Numbered from the stretch's first letter, positions 1-8,807 are shown. The stretch is DNA of 64,000 nucleotides from Bacillota bacterium (GCA_023390815.1 JAEWCC010000049.1:1-64000); one strand, 5' to 3'. A program made the numbers and translations. The notes: generated from the sequence alone by a model not told the origin.

Positions 1-60
1 GACCTCCTTTTGATTTTACTTTTGCGGCTGGCTAGACCGCTCTCAGTATATCAAAAGGAG
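1..60 (-). promoter_or_regulatory. Leader hairpin that would sequester a Shine-Dalgarno site
   Basis: Read on the minus strand, the leftmost bases end in AAAAGGAGGTC, a near-complete Shine-Dalgarno sequence, so a minus-strand gene should start just outside the left edge. The 11-base arm CTCCTTTTGAT (plus 50-60 complement) pairs perfectly with ATCAAAAGGAG (plus 4-14 complement), burying that site. The enclosed loop has its own GCGG/CCGC hairpin followed by an A-rich tail. This is the shape of a translational switch; no known riboswitch class is matched with confidence. Confidence 0.45.
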
Positions 61-89
61 TTTTCTTCTCCATAGCTTAAGCTCTTTCG

Positions 90-114
90 AACTCCCGGCA
101 CAGCCGGGAGTTTT
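90..114 (+). terminator. GC-rich hairpin with T-tract on the plus strand
   Basis: Perfect 10-bp arms AACTCCCGGC (90-99) and GCCGGGAGTT (103-112) enclose a 3-base loop and run into TTTT on the plus strand. No plus-strand gene in the window ends here, so it either ends a transcript from outside or forms part of the leader of the off-window minus-strand gene. Confidence 0.5.
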
Positions 115-120
115 CGTAGA

Positions 121-150
121 CAATAAAAAGGAGGGGCGCTGCCCCTCCTT
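121..150 (-). terminator. Intrinsic terminator of ftsH
   Basis: Arms AAGGAGGGGC (128-137) and GCCCCTCCTT (141-150) with a 3-base loop lie directly beyond the ftsH stop codon, and the minus strand continues with TTTTTATTG. This is a classic Rho-independent terminator. Confidence 0.85.
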
Positions 151-153
151 CTG

Positions 154-2127
154 TTATGGATTCTGTAGTGGATTGCCGCCGCTCTGGTCGTACCGGCCGG
201 CCTCCGGCGCTTTGCTCTGCCCCTCATTTGAACCGCTCTCACTCTTTGGCTCTTCTGCCTTAGCCGTTTCCATCGGCGGCAGTTCTCCGCCGTTCCACAG
301 CGTGGTAAACTCGTCGCCGTCGATGCGCTCGCGCTCCATCAGCACTTCCGCCACCTTATGCAGCAGGTCCATGTGCTCGCGCAGAATGCTTTCCGCTCTC
401 GCGTACGCGGTATCGAGCAAACGCTTGACTTCCTCGTCGACGCGCGCAGCCAGCTCCTCGGAGTAGCTCTTGGTATGGCCGATTTCCTTGCCCAACAGCA
501 ATTCCTGATTGCTGCTTAAGTATACCGGGCCTACGACTTCGCTCATGCCGTATTTAATGACCATGTCCCTTGCGGTTTCCGAAGCGCGCTGCAGGTCGCT
601 CACCGCTCCTGTGCTCACGTCGCCCAGGATAATGGCTTCCGCCGCACGGCCGCCAAGCATCATCGAAAGGCTCGCGATGAGCTTGCTCTTGAATACAAAA
701 TGGGTGTCATCCTCAGGCAGCGTCATCGTATAGCCCGCCGCAAGACCGCGCGGAATGATCGACACCTCATGCACCGGGTCGCACTCCGGCAGCGCTTTCG
801 CGCAGATCGCGTGTCCTACCTCGTGGTAGGCGGTGCAGCGCTTGTCTTTTTCCGTAATGACGCGGGATTTCTTGGCCGGGCCGGCGATCACGCGTGTAAT
901 GGCCTCCTCAATCTCAATCATCCCGATTTTTTGCTTTTTAGCCCTTGCGGTTAATATCGCCGCTTCGTTGAGCACATTCTCAAGGTCCGCACCGATGAAG
1001 CCGGGCGTACGCTTGGCAAGTACTTTCAAGTTCACATCGTCATCCAGCGGTTTACCTTTGGCGTGCACCTTGAGTATCTCCTCGCGGCCCTTGACGTCGG
1101 GATAGTTCACGACGATCTGCCGGTCGAAACGGCCGGGGCGCAGCAGCGCCGGGTCGAGGATGTCCTTGCGGTTCGTCGCCGCGAGGATGATGATGCCTTC
1201 GTTGGTCTGGAAGCCGTCCATCTCCACGAGCAGTTGGTTTAAGGTCTGCTCGCGCTCGTCGTGGCCGCCGCCGAGGCCGCTGCCACGGTGGCGCCCTACA
1301 GCATCGATTTCATCGATGAACAGGATGCACGGCGAATTCTTCTTCGCGTTGTCAAACATGTCGCGTACGCGCGATGCGCCCACGCCCACGAACATCTCTA
1401 CAAAATCACTGCCGCTGATCGAGAAGAACGGTACGCCCGCTTCTCCCGCGACCGCCTTTGCAAGCAGCGTCTTGCCGCCGCCCGGAGGCCCCACAAGCAG
1501 CACACCCTTAGGAATGCGCGCGCCCAGCTCGATAAAGCGTTTGGGATTGCGCAGGAACTCCACGATCTCGGCGAGTTCCTCCTTCTCCTCGTCCGCGCCC
1601 GCTACGTCCGCGAAAGTCTTCTTATGCTTATCGCTGACATTCATACGCGCACGGCTCTTGCCAAACGAAAGTGCCTTGTTGCCGCTACCCTGCTGCTGGC
1701 GAATCATGAAATAGATGATCGCACCGAACAGCAACGCCATAATCAAGTAAGGCAATATCACTTCGAGCAGCGATGCCTCCGGTTCGGGCTCGTAAGTCAG
1801 CTCGAAGCCATAGCCCGTCGTATCGGTCGCACCGGTAATTGCCTTGATATCTTCGTTAAACTGCTCAAAGCTCGGTATGTACGTATAATAATCGTACTGA
1901 TCCGGGAATGCCTCCGGCTTGATTTCAGAATCCTTTGCCATGGCGTAAAGTTTATGGCTCACGATCTCTACGCGCGCAACCTGGTTGTCCTTAATAACGG
2001 TTAAGAATTCCTTATAATCGAGGTTGCGGTCGTCCTGCGGCGGCGTCGACATCAGCCAGTTGAGCAACAGCAGCACCAGTACAAACCCCAGTATATAGAT
2101 CAGCGGTCCGCGTGCTGATTTTTTCAA
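154..2127 (-). CDS. ftsH: ATP-dependent zinc metalloprotease FtsH
   Basis: A membrane-anchored AAA+ protease that degrades misfolded membrane proteins and short-lived regulators. The 657-residue protein has two N-terminal membrane segments (about 8-25 and 121-141) flanking an extracytoplasmic domain, an AAA module with Walker A GPPGGGKT (213-220), Walker B ILFIDE and the second region of homology, then the zinc protease motif HEVGH (435-439). Two motif positions differ from the commonest form (GPPGTGKT and HEAGH) without losing catalytic residues. AGGAGG lies upstream of the ATG. It is the last gene of a hpt/tilS-ftsH block in the order usual for Firmicutes (tilS-hpt-ftsH) and is closed by its own terminator. 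Confidence 0.97.
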   Translation of the reverse strand: MKKSARGPLIYILGFVLVLLLLNWLMSTPPQDDRNLDYKEFLTVIKDNQVARVEIVSHKLYAMAKDSEIKPEAFPDQYDYYTYIPSFEQFNEDIKAITGATDTTGYGFELTYEPEPEASLLEVILPYLIMALLFGAIIYFMIRQQQGSGNKALSFGKSRARMNVSDKHKKTFADVAGADEEKEELAEIVEFLRNPKRFIELGARIPKGVLLVGPPGGGKTLLAKAVAGEAGVPFFSISGSDFVEMFVGVGASRVRDMFDNAKKNSPCILFIDEIDAVGRHRGSGLGGGHDEREQTLNQLLVEMDGFQTNEGIIILAATNRKDILDPALLRPGRFDRQIVVNYPDVKGREEILKVHAKGKPLDDDVNLKVLAKRTPGFIGADLENVLNEAAILTARAKKQKIGMIEIEEAITRVIAGPAKKSRVITEKDKRCTAYHEVGHAICAKALPECDPVHEVSIIPRGLAAGYTMTLPEDDTHFVFKSKLIASLSMMLGGRAAEAIILGDVSTGAVSDLQRASETARDMVIKYGMSEVVGPVYLSSNQELLLGKEIGHTKSYSEELAARVDEEVKRLLDTAYARAESILREHMDLLHKVAEVLMERERIDGDEFTTLWNGGELPPMETAKAEEPKSESGSNEGQSKAPEAGRYDQSGGNPLQNP

Positions 2128-2215
2128 TATGTCATCCTCCTAGTAACGCTTGTTTTGTCATTCTATCACAAATACCGCATGTTTTTCAATGAAGCAACTA
2201 TGAACGAAATTAAAA

Positions 2216-2752
2216 CTAACCGTAAATCTCGGGCTTTAATTCGCCGATATACTTTAAATTGCGGTACTTTTCCGCGTAGTCCAGTCCGTAGCCGACGATG
2301 AAGATGTCATCCACGGTAAAACCCACATAGTCCGCATGGAAGTCGACCGTACGGCGGCAGGGCTTGTCGAACAGGCAGCAGGTTTTGAGCATGGCCGGGT
2401 TGCGCGAACGCAGCGTCTTTGTGAGGTACTGCAGCGTCAATCCGGAGTCTACGATATCCTCCACGATCAGCACATTTTTGCCCGAAATGTCCTCTTCCAG
2501 GTCGTACTGGATGCGCACCGCGCCCGAGGAAACGGAAGAGCATCCGTAGCTCGAAAGCGCCATAAAGTTCATATGCAGCGGCATTTCCAATTCCCGTACA
2601 AGATCCGCGTAAAACATGACTGCCCCGCGCAGCACCCCCACCGTGAGCACTTCCTGGCCCACGTAATCTTTCCTGATCTGGTCCGCCAGTTCCTTTACCC
2701 TCTGTTTAATCTGTTCCTCACTGAACAGTACCCTCATGATGTCCCCGTGCAT
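2216..2752 (-). CDS. hpt: Hypoxanthine phosphoribosyltransferase
   Basis: Purine-salvage enzyme joining hypoxanthine or guanine to PRPP to give IMP or GMP in the cytoplasm. The type I phosphoribosyltransferase fingerprint is visible as VLIVEDIVDSGLTL, with the family's N-terminal beta-strand pattern VGVLRGAVMFYADL and a C-terminal DFVGF-like segment (YVGFTVDDIFIVGYGLDY). The ATG at 2752 is preferred because homologues begin MH-x-DI; a GTG lies two codons upstream at 2758 and another ATG at 2737. It overlaps the 3' end of tilS by about 35 bases, so the pair is probably translationally coupled, as in the common tilS-hpt-ftsH arrangement. Confidence 0.93.
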   Translation of the reverse strand: MHGDIMRVLFSEEQIKQRVKELADQIRKDYVGQEVLTVGVLRGAVMFYADLVRELEMPLHMNFMALSSYGCSSVSSGAVRIQYDLEEDISGKNVLIVEDIVDSGLTLQYLTKTLRSRNPAMLKTCCLFDKPCRRTVDFHADYVGFTVDDIFIVGYGLDYAEKYRNLKYIGELKPEIYG

Positions 2753-4076
2753 ACCCACTCACCCCGTAACTGATTTTTAATATACTTGTACCCGGCTTTA
2801 CCCGGGACTTTTCCGAAACTCCGACGCCGACCGCCCAAAACACCTCGTGTCCCTTGGCAAGCAAGACGAGATCGTCCCGCTTCGTCAGTGGAACCTTGCG
2901 GTCGGAAAGATAGTCCGACAATCGTTTGCTGCCTTTCATACCGAGCGGCGAGATCACGTCGCCGCGCTCCCGATACCGAAGCACTGCGCCCGATACCACT
3001 TCCGCGCAAAAATACTCCGCATCGGGGCCATAGGCCGGGCTGCCCGCGAAAGGTTCGCATGTAAAGCGCATTCCACCGAATTCGCATTCCCCGCTTAACG
3101 CACTGAAAGGCTTATTATACCGCTTTTCACTCGTGCTGCCAATCACCAATTTGCCGTAAACCATTGCGGCAAACGCACCGCCGCCGATGTCCACGCGCTT
3201 GGCGGTTTTACCCTTTCGAGCGATATCCAGCATCGCGTCCACATGCACGCTTGCAATATCGGCAAGGCCGCAATGCTGCTGCACCGCCAGCCGGATAACG
3301 CGCTTTTGCACGGCGGGCATCTGCTCCATCAGCTTCGCGATGTCGATCTGCGCGCCCTCAGGCCCATTATTGATGCAGCCGCTTCGCCGCGCCATTTCCA
3401 TCAGCGCCGCTTCGTCCTCCGTAAGCAGCGAAGCGGCACGCGCAATGTTGGCCGCCGCGCCGCGATTAACGCGCGCCATGCGGGGCAGCAGTTCCTTTCG
3501 CACGAAGTTGCGCGTGTAGCCCGTATCGTCGTTGGAAGCGTCGTGCACATGCGCAATCCCGTTTTTCTTTGCATAAGCCTCAATCTGCCGCCGCGATATC
3601 CCCAGCATCGGGCGGATATATTTCCCGCGCAGCGCAGGGATTCCGCCGAGCCCGGCAAGGCCGCTGCCGCGCAGCAGATTCATCAGCACCGTTTCGGCCA
3701 AATCATCCATCTGGTGCGCTATCGCGATGAAATCCTCGCTTTGTGCATCAAGAAACGCGTACCGCGCATCCCTTGCCGCTGTCTCAACCGACACATGGCG
3801 CTCCGCCGCGAGCGCGGGGACGTCCGCGCGTCCCACAACGCACGGCACATTCATCTTTTCACACTGCGCCATCACGAAGCGCATGTCGCTTTCGCTTTCG
3901 GCGCGGATGCCATGCTCCATGTGGTACGCTGTGATTAGTATGTTCATCTGATCGCGCAAATTGCACAGGCAATGCAGCAGCGCCATCGAATCTACGCCGC
4001 CCGAAACCGCGACACCGACACGGCTGCCAGCTTTCACGCCCAATTCATGCAGTTTTCGCGCCACACACTGTTCCAT
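2718..4076 (-). CDS. tilS: tRNA(Ile)-lysidine synthase
   Basis: Modifies C34 of the CAU-anticodon tRNA-Ile with lysine so that it reads AUA. The N-terminal N-type ATP pyrophosphatase P-loop SGGVDSM is present about 24 residues after the chosen start, followed by the family hallmarks AYHMEHGIR, AIAHQMDDLAETVLMNLLRGSGLAGLGGI and the RPML motif, and a C-terminal domain with RYRERGDVISPLGMKGSKRLSDYLSDRKVP. The start is uncertain: a GTG at 4106 and an ATG at 4085 are in frame upstream, none with a good ribosome site; the ATG at 4076 best fits family length. A TATAAT lies just upstream of 4085, so the mRNA could be nearly leaderless. Confidence 0.92.
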   Translation of the reverse strand: MEQCVARKLHELGVKAGSRVGVAVSGGVDSMALLHCLCNLRDQMNILITAYHMEHGIRAESESDMRFVMAQCEKMNVPCVVGRADVPALAAERHVSVETAARDARYAFLDAQSEDFIAIAHQMDDLAETVLMNLLRGSGLAGLGGIPALRGKYIRPMLGISRRQIEAYAKKNGIAHVHDASNDDTGYTRNFVRKELLPRMARVNRGAAANIARAASLLTEDEAALMEMARRSGCINNGPEGAQIDIAKLMEQMPAVQKRVIRLAVQQHCGLADIASVHVDAMLDIARKGKTAKRVDIGGGAFAAMVYGKLVIGSTSEKRYNKPFSALSGECEFGGMRFTCEPFAGSPAYGPDAEYFCAEVVSGAVLRYRERGDVISPLGMKGSKRLSDYLSDRKVPLTKRDDLVLLAKGHEVFWAVGVGVSEKSRVKPGTSILKISYGVSGYARGHHEGTVQ

Positions 4077-4158
4077 ATATATCATTATTATAATATCACT
4101 TTGCACTTCTTAAACACCGTGCCAAAATCACACTTTTATGATAGTGCTCGCAAATACC

Positions 4159-4242
4159 GTCATTGCGAGCGTAGCGCGGCAATCCAGCGTGATTCATCCG
4201 GCTTTCTTCTATGGATTGCTTCGTCGCATTGCTCCTCGCAAT
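4159..4242. repeat. Dispersed intergenic inverted repeat (GTCATTGCGAG type)
   Basis: Between tilS and mnmG, GTCATTGCGAG...CGGCAATCCA (4159-4186) and TGGATTGC...CTCGCAAT (4212-4242) form an imperfect long hairpin. Both ends resemble the small non-coding repeat with CATTGCGAG / GCAATCC ends that is scattered in many bacterial genomes. It starts only nine bases beyond the mnmG stop codon and could end that transcript. No coding potential is seen. Confidence 0.65.
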
Positions 4243-4250
4243 AAAGGTAA

Positions 4251-6098
4251 TTACTTCTTTAAGTAGACCGACAACACGGCGATGTCCGCGGGCGAAACGC
4301 CCGATATGCGCATCGCCTGCCCCAGCGTCTCGGGGCGTACCGAGGCGAGCTTGCCCGCCGCCTCCAACCGCAGCCCTTTGATCTCACTGTAGTTGATATC
4401 GTGTGGCAGACGCTTCTTCTCCAGCGCCGCGTATTTGTCCACCTGACGCCGCTGCTTTTCAATATACCCCGCATAGCAGATCTCTGTTTCGAGACACAGC
4501 GCCGCGTCCTCATCGAGTTCTCCGCCGCAAAGCTCTTTAATCTCGCTGTACCCAACATCCTGCCGTGTCAGCAGCGTATCCGCCTTGACCGCGTTTTTAA
4601 GCGGCGGCTGCCCTTTGGCTTCGAGCATCGTGTTGGCGCGCCCGATATCAACCGTAAGCGCAGCTAACCGTTTTCTTTCGTTTTCGATTGCTTCGCGCTT
4701 TCGCATAAATGCGTCATATCGCGCGTCCGTCACCAGCCCTACGTGCCGCCCGAGCGCAGTCAGCCGCGCGTCCGCATTGTCCTGCCGCAGCAGCAGCCGG
4801 TATTCCGCGCGCGCGGTCATCATTCGATACGGCTCCACCGTGCCCTTAGTCACGAGATCGTCAATCAGTACGCCCGCGTACGCGTCGCTGCGCATCAGCA
4901 CGAGCGGCTCCTCTTCCTTTAAATACTGCGCGGCATTGATGCCCGCGATGATGCCCTGCGCCGCCGCCTCCTCGTAGCCTGAAGTGCCGTTGATCTGCCC
5001 GGCGCAGAAAAGGCCGCGGATATCCTTAATTTCCAGCGAGCTTCGCAGCTGCATCGGGTCGATGCAGTCGTATTCGATGGCGTAGGCTGTGCGCATGAAT
5101 ACCGCGTTCTCCAGCCCAGGCACGGTGCGGTATACCTGCTTCTGTACCTCCTCCGGCAGCGATGAGCTCATGCCCTGAATGTACATCTCGTTTGTCCACT
5201 CGCCCTCCGGCTCGATGAATATCTGGTGGCGTTCCTTATCGGGGAACTTAACCACCTTGTCCTCGATGGAGGGGCAGTAGCGCGGGCCGCGGCCCCGTAT
5301 CTCGCCACTGTACAACGGGCTGCGGTGAATGTTCGCGCGGATGATGTCGTGCGTCTTTTCATTGGTATATGTCAAGTAACATGGAATCTGTTTGCGCGGC
5401 GCGCCCTTGGTCAGGAACGAAAAATACTGCGGGTTCTCGTCACCGTACTGCGGCACCGTCTTGGAAAAATCGATGCTGCGCGCGTCCACCCGCGCGGGCG
5501 TACCCGTCTTGAAGCGCTGCAGCCGGATACCCAGCTCGGTCAAATCAAGCTTGTCCGCGGGCGCAAGGCCCGAAGGCCCCATGAACGTCGCGTGCTCGCC
5601 GATGATGATGCGGGATTTTAAGTAAACGCCGGTACACAGCACCACCGCGCGTGTTTTGTACACCGCGCCGAGGCCCGTTTCCACCGCGGCGACGCGCCCA
5701 CCCTCCACGCGGATGCGTGAAACCTCCGCGCTCGTGATGTCGAGCCCGTCCGTGGTCTCGAGCGTCCATTTCATGATCTGCTGGTACCGCTTTTTGTCCT
5801 GCTGGGAGCGCAGCGACTGCACCGCCGCGCCCTTGCTGGTATTGAGCATTTTCAATTGTATATAGGCCGCGTCGGCACAAAGCCCCATCTGTCCGCCCAG
5901 CGCGTCTACCTCGCGCACGAGATGTCCCTTGCTCGTGCCGCCGATGGCCGGATTGCACGCCATCAGTGCAATGCCGTCGAGGTTAATCGTCAGCAGCAGC
6001 GTTTTTTGCCCCATGCGCGCGGCAGCCAGCGCCGCCTCGCAGCCTGCGTGGCCCGCACCCACCACCACAATATCGTATTGTCCCGCGTCGTATGCCAT
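4251..6098 (-). CDS. mnmG: tRNA uridine-5-carboxymethylaminomethyl modification enzyme MnmG
   Basis: FAD-dependent partner of MnmE that installs carboxymethylaminomethyl at U34 of certain tRNAs. The protein opens with the dinucleotide-binding motif VVGAGHAGCEAA, then the family signatures NPAIGGTSKGHLVREVDALGG and PRYCPSIEDKVVKF, and a C-terminal helical MnmE-interaction region ending SGVSPADIAVLSVYL. The ATG at 6098 gives 615 residues, the family's usual size; an in-frame extension upstream to 6215 lies inside mnmE and is not needed. mnmE ends 2 bases before this start, so they form an operon. Confidence 0.97.
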   Translation of the reverse strand: MAYDAGQYDIVVVGAGHAGCEAALAAARMGQKTLLLTINLDGIALMACNPAIGGTSKGHLVREVDALGGQMGLCADAAYIQLKMLNTSKGAAVQSLRSQQDKKRYQQIMKWTLETTDGLDITSAEVSRIRVEGGRVAAVETGLGAVYKTRAVVLCTGVYLKSRIIIGEHATFMGPSGLAPADKLDLTELGIRLQRFKTGTPARVDARSIDFSKTVPQYGDENPQYFSFLTKGAPRKQIPCYLTYTNEKTHDIIRANIHRSPLYSGEIRGRGPRYCPSIEDKVVKFPDKERHQIFIEPEGEWTNEMYIQGMSSSLPEEVQKQVYRTVPGLENAVFMRTAYAIEYDCIDPMQLRSSLEIKDIRGLFCAGQINGTSGYEEAAAQGIIAGINAAQYLKEEEPLVLMRSDAYAGVLIDDLVTKGTVEPYRMMTARAEYRLLLRQDNADARLTALGRHVGLVTDARYDAFMRKREAIENERKRLAALTVDIGRANTMLEAKGQPPLKNAVKADTLLTRQDVGYSEIKELCGGELDEDAALCLETEICYAGYIEKQRRQVDKYAALEKKRLPHDINYSEIKGLRLEAAGKLASVRPETLGQAMRISGVSPADIAVLSVYLKK

Positions 6099-6100
6099 TT

Positions 6101-7438
6101 CTATTTCCCCAGACAGAAGGTATCGAATATCTCGTTGATAATTGTCTCGGTCGCCGTGACGCCCGTGATCTCGCCCAGGCGTTCCCACGCTTCCTTGATA
6201 TCGATCGTCACGCAATCAAGGTCGGCGGTGTCAAATGCCGCGATCGCGGTTTCAAGGCTTTGTGCCGCGGCCTTAAGGCAGCGCGCGTGGCGCTCGTTCG
6301 TGATCACCACGTCGTCCGCTTCGCCCGGCTGCGGCGGTTGGATCATCGCCAACAGCGCGTCAATTCCCTGCTCCGTGAGCGCGCTCACCTCCACCGCGTC
6401 GCACCCGAATATTTCCCGGGCCTGCTGCGCGGTAGTGCTGCCTTCCAGATCACTTTTGCTGAGCACCGTGAATATGCTGCCGCTTAAGCCTGCAAAAACC
6501 TCTTTGTCCTGCGGCCGTATCCCTGCCGACCGGTCGATCACAAACAGCGTAAGGTCCGCTTCCCGTGCGGCATCCTTCGCACGTTCGATACCGATGCGCT
6601 CCGCTTCGTCCGCACCCGTTCTAATGCCCGCTGTGTCCACCAGGCGCAGCAGCGCCCCGCCCTTCAGAATACAGTCGTCCACCGTGTCGCGCGTAGTACC
6701 CGGCGCGCTTGTGACAATGGCGCGCTCCTTGCCCAGCAGCGCGTTGAACAGCGAGGACTTGCCCACATTGGGCCGCCCCGCAATCGCAACGGTATAGCCT
6801 TCCTTCAGCACGCGCCCCGCCACAAATGTCTCGGCGAGCCGCTCTGCCTGCACCATCGCTTCGCGTATGCGGGGCAGCGCGTCGCGTTTTACCTCCGCTT
6901 CAATATCCTCCTCCGGATATTCGATACCCGCCTCGATGATCGCAAGCGCGTCGGTAAGCAGCTTTTGCATCGTTTCGATGCGCTGCGCCAGACCGCCCGA
7001 AAGCTGCCGCAGCGCGCTTTGCGCTGCCGCTTCAGAGGAAGCGCCGATCAGTTCCATCACCGCGCCCGCCGCAGATAAATCCATTTTTCCGTTCTCGAAT
7101 GCACGCCGCGTAAACTCGCCAGGCTGCGCGAGCCGCGCGCCCGCCGCGCTGAGCGCGTCCAGCACGCCCGAAAGCACGGCCCTGCCACCGTGACAGAAGA
7201 GTTCCGCCATATCCTCGCCCGTATACGAGCGCGGTGCGCAGTATTTCACGGCCATTGCGTCGTCGATGCGCCGCCCGCCGTATTCGATGATTCCGTGCCG
7301 CATCGCCGCGTGCGCCAAGCGTCCTGCGCCGGAAAACACCGCTTCCAATACGCGATGGGCTTCCTTGCCGGAGATGCGCACCACCGCGATCGCGCCGCCG
7401 CCCGGCGTTGCGGGCGCATAGATCGTATCGTTGTCCAC
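6101..7438 (-). CDS. mnmE: tRNA modification GTPase MnmE
   Basis: GTPase acting with MnmG on wobble uridine of tRNA. Visible in order: an N-terminal folate-binding domain (IYAPATPGGGAIAVVRISG), a helical domain, a G domain with P-loop GRPNVGKSS, a DTAG switch and a SKSD-type NKxD variant, and the obligatory C-terminal C-x-G-K (CLGK). The GTG at 7438 is chosen because AAGGGG sits 7 bases upstream and homologues start just before this point; an ATG at 7471 with poor ribosome site would add 11 residues. mnmG follows after 2 bases. Confidence 0.96.
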   Translation of the reverse strand: MDNDTIYAPATPGGGAIAVVRISGKEAHRVLEAVFSGAGRLAHAAMRHGIIEYGGRRIDDAMAVKYCAPRSYTGEDMAELFCHGGRAVLSGVLDALSAAGARLAQPGEFTRRAFENGKMDLSAAGAVMELIGASSEAAAQSALRQLSGGLAQRIETMQKLLTDALAIIEAGIEYPEEDIEAEVKRDALPRIREAMVQAERLAETFVAGRVLKEGYTVAIAGRPNVGKSSLFNALLGKERAIVTSAPGTTRDTVDDCILKGGALLRLVDTAGIRTGADEAERIGIERAKDAAREADLTLFVIDRSAGIRPQDKEVFAGLSGSIFTVLSKSDLEGSTTAQQAREIFGCDAVEVSALTEQGIDALLAMIQPPQPGEADDVVITNERHARCLKAAAQSLETAIAAFDTADLDCVTIDIKEAWERLGEITGVTATETIINEIFDTFCLGK

Positions 7439-7524
7439 ACCCAATCCCCTTGATTTTTTCGCGCCTATCATATCATAGTTTTTACCGTTTGCCCATACAG
7501 GTACACAAAAGCGCCTTTTCAGGC

Positions 7525-7551
7525 AAATAAAAAAGCCCCGCTCATAGCGGC
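7525..7551 (-). terminator. Terminator of the ANTAR-PII operon
   Basis: On the minus strand, a CCGCT/AGCGG stem with flanking G+C runs into TTTTTTATTT about 30 bases beyond the PII stop codon. Stem is short, so moderate confidence. Confidence 0.55.
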
Positions 7552-7582
7552 AGCCCGTGTCTATGCGCTTGCGCCGCGCCGT

Positions 7583-7921
7583 TTACAGCGCGTCGTTGCC
7601 TCTCTCCCCCGTGCGGATCCTGATTACTTCCTCCACGGGATATACGAAGATCTTACCGTCGCCCACAGCTCCCGTCCTTAGTGCCCTTAAGAGCGCGTCC
7701 ACCAGCGGCTCCATCAGACTGTCCGGTACGACGATCTCCACTTTTACTTTGTTCAGCAGATTGATCGTCATCTCCGTACCGCGGTACATCTCCTTAATAC
7801 CCTTCTGCGCGCCGCAGCCCAGCACCGAAGATACCGTCATACCGCCCGCGCCGATACCATCTGCGATCGTCTTGACCGTCTCGATCATGCCGGGACGTAT
7901 CACCGCCTCCACTTTCTTCAT
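7583..7921 (-). CDS. PII-family nitrogen regulatory protein (GlnB/GlnK type)
   Basis: Small trimeric signal protein that reads 2-oxoglutarate and ATP/ADP and binds transporters, enzymes or regulators of nitrogen metabolism. About 112 residues, with the B-loop and C-loop signatures TGAVGDGKIFVYPVEEVIRIRTGE and the T-loop region GCGAQKGIKEMYRGTE. The residue matching the uridylylated Tyr51 of enteric GlnB is Met, so regulation by uridylylation is unlikely (inference). The second ATG (7921) has GGAGGT six bases upstream; the ATG at 7927 is too close to it. It follows an ANTAR regulator by 12-18 bases in one operon; no amtB or glnA is adjacent. Confidence 0.92.
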   Translation of the reverse strand: MKKVEAVIRPGMIETVKTIADGIGAGGMTVSSVLGCGAQKGIKEMYRGTEMTINLLNKVKVEIVVPDSLMEPLVDALLRALRTGAVGDGKIFVYPVEEVIRIRTGERGNDAL

Positions 7922-7939
7922 GACCATACCTCCAAAACA

Positions 7940-8515
7940 TTATTTCTCGGAGAGTTCAATGATCTTTAGCGCGATATCCTTCATGGAAACACGCGAATCC
8001 ATGCTCATCTTCTGAATTCTGCGGTAGGCTTCCCCTTCCGATATGCTTTTTCGCTTCATCAGTATGCCCTTGGCACGTTCGACCAATTTGCGGTTCTCCA
8101 GGCTTTCCTTCAGCGACGACAGTTCTTTTTCCATCCGGTCCATGCGTCTCCTGTTCTGCAGCACGATTTCGATCGTGCTCAGCAGCGCGCTGATATTGAC
8201 CGGTTTGATAAAAAGCGTGATGTCGTAGTCTTCTACGATATCCGCACACAGGGCTCTCGTCTCGAGCGATACGAACAGTACCACACTGCACAGGTTCTCG
8301 TCTCCGATGATGGTCGCCACCTCAAGGCCCGTCATGTCGGGCAATTCGTGGTTGATCAGCAGCAGATCTGTTGCACCCGCGCGTACCCTGCGGATCGCTT
8401 CACCGCCCGAGGTGCAAATTTCTCCGACGGCATATCCGCTGCGCTGCAGCGCGTATTTAATTTTTTCGGCCGCCTGCACATTATGTAAGGCAAGCGTAAT
8501 GCGAATATTATCCAT
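7940..8515 (-). CDS. ANTAR-domain response regulator (RNA-binding antiterminator)
   Basis: Receiver domain (about 1-120), a short coiled linker, then a C-terminal ANTAR domain (about 135-190: ERAKGILMKRKSISEGEAYRRIQ), the three-helix module that binds paired RNA hairpins to prevent termination. Members of this family control nitrogen-assimilation genes in several Firmicutes. The usual phosphoacceptor Asp is Asn here (N55 in LLLINHELPD) while the conserved Lys of the receiver is kept (K104), so phosphorylation at that site is not expected. It heads an operon with the PII gene and has a terminator-like hairpin in its own leader, a natural candidate target for autoregulation. Confidence 0.9.
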   Translation of the reverse strand: MDNIRITLALHNVQAAEKIKYALQRSGYAVGEICTSGGEAIRRVRAGATDLLLINHELPDMTGLEVATIIGDENLCSVVLFVSLETRALCADIVEDYDITLFIKPVNISALLSTIEIVLQNRRRMDRMEKELSSLKESLENRKLVERAKGILMKRKSISEGEAYRRIQKMSMDSRVSMKDIALKIIELSEK

Positions 8516-8600
8516 TCTCCTGCTCCGTCATTGCAGCCGGTTTAGCAGCTACCGTTCTTAACGCCATCATAATCCACATAGGGTTGGTGCGCAATATGGA

Positions 8601-8650
8601 TGTAATAAAAACGGCGCTTATCAGCGGGACATCCTCCCGCAATAAACGCC
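8601..8650 (-). terminator. Terminator-like attenuator in the ANTAR-PII leader
   Basis: In the leader, minus-strand arms GGCGTTTA and TAAGCGCC (one G-U) close over a second stem GCGGGA/TCCCGC, and the transcript continues GTTTTTATT. This is an intrinsic terminator placed between the promoter (8671-8698) and the start codon at 8515, so the operon must be read through or antiterminated. Confidence 0.6.
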
Positions 8651-8670
8651 ATTGTTTGCTGGTTTCATTT

Positions 8671-8698
8671 ATTATAACACACGATATGCAATTTGCAA
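8671..8698 (-). promoter_or_regulatory. Sigma-A-type promoter of the ANTAR-PII operon
   Basis: On the minus strand, TTGCAA (8693-8698) and TATAAT (8671-8676) are separated by 16 bases. Several TGCAA repeats surround it. The start site would lie near 8664, about 150 bases before the ANTAR start codon. Confidence 0.6.
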
Positions 8699-8807
8699 TA
8701 TTAATTATGCATTTTATCAATACGCAAGTTGCATTTTTCGTGCCGTCCACCCGTTTTTTCCATTGTACAGCCTCGCAATTGCATGGCCGCGCAATTTTTC
8801 CTGCAGT

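Noticed and set aside
1..60. preQ1-I riboswitch
   Set aside because: Hairpin loop TCTAGC and A-rich tail look similar, but the tail lacks the CUA-type pairing needed for the pseudoknot; kept only as a generic hairpin.
1261..2004. 247-codon open frame antisense to ftsH
   Set aside because: Shadow frame from third-position GC bias; no start signal.
8508..8750. 80-codon minus-strand frame upstream of and overlapping the ANTAR gene
   Set aside because: It crosses the promoter and leader terminator; no ribosome site of its own, better explained as leader.
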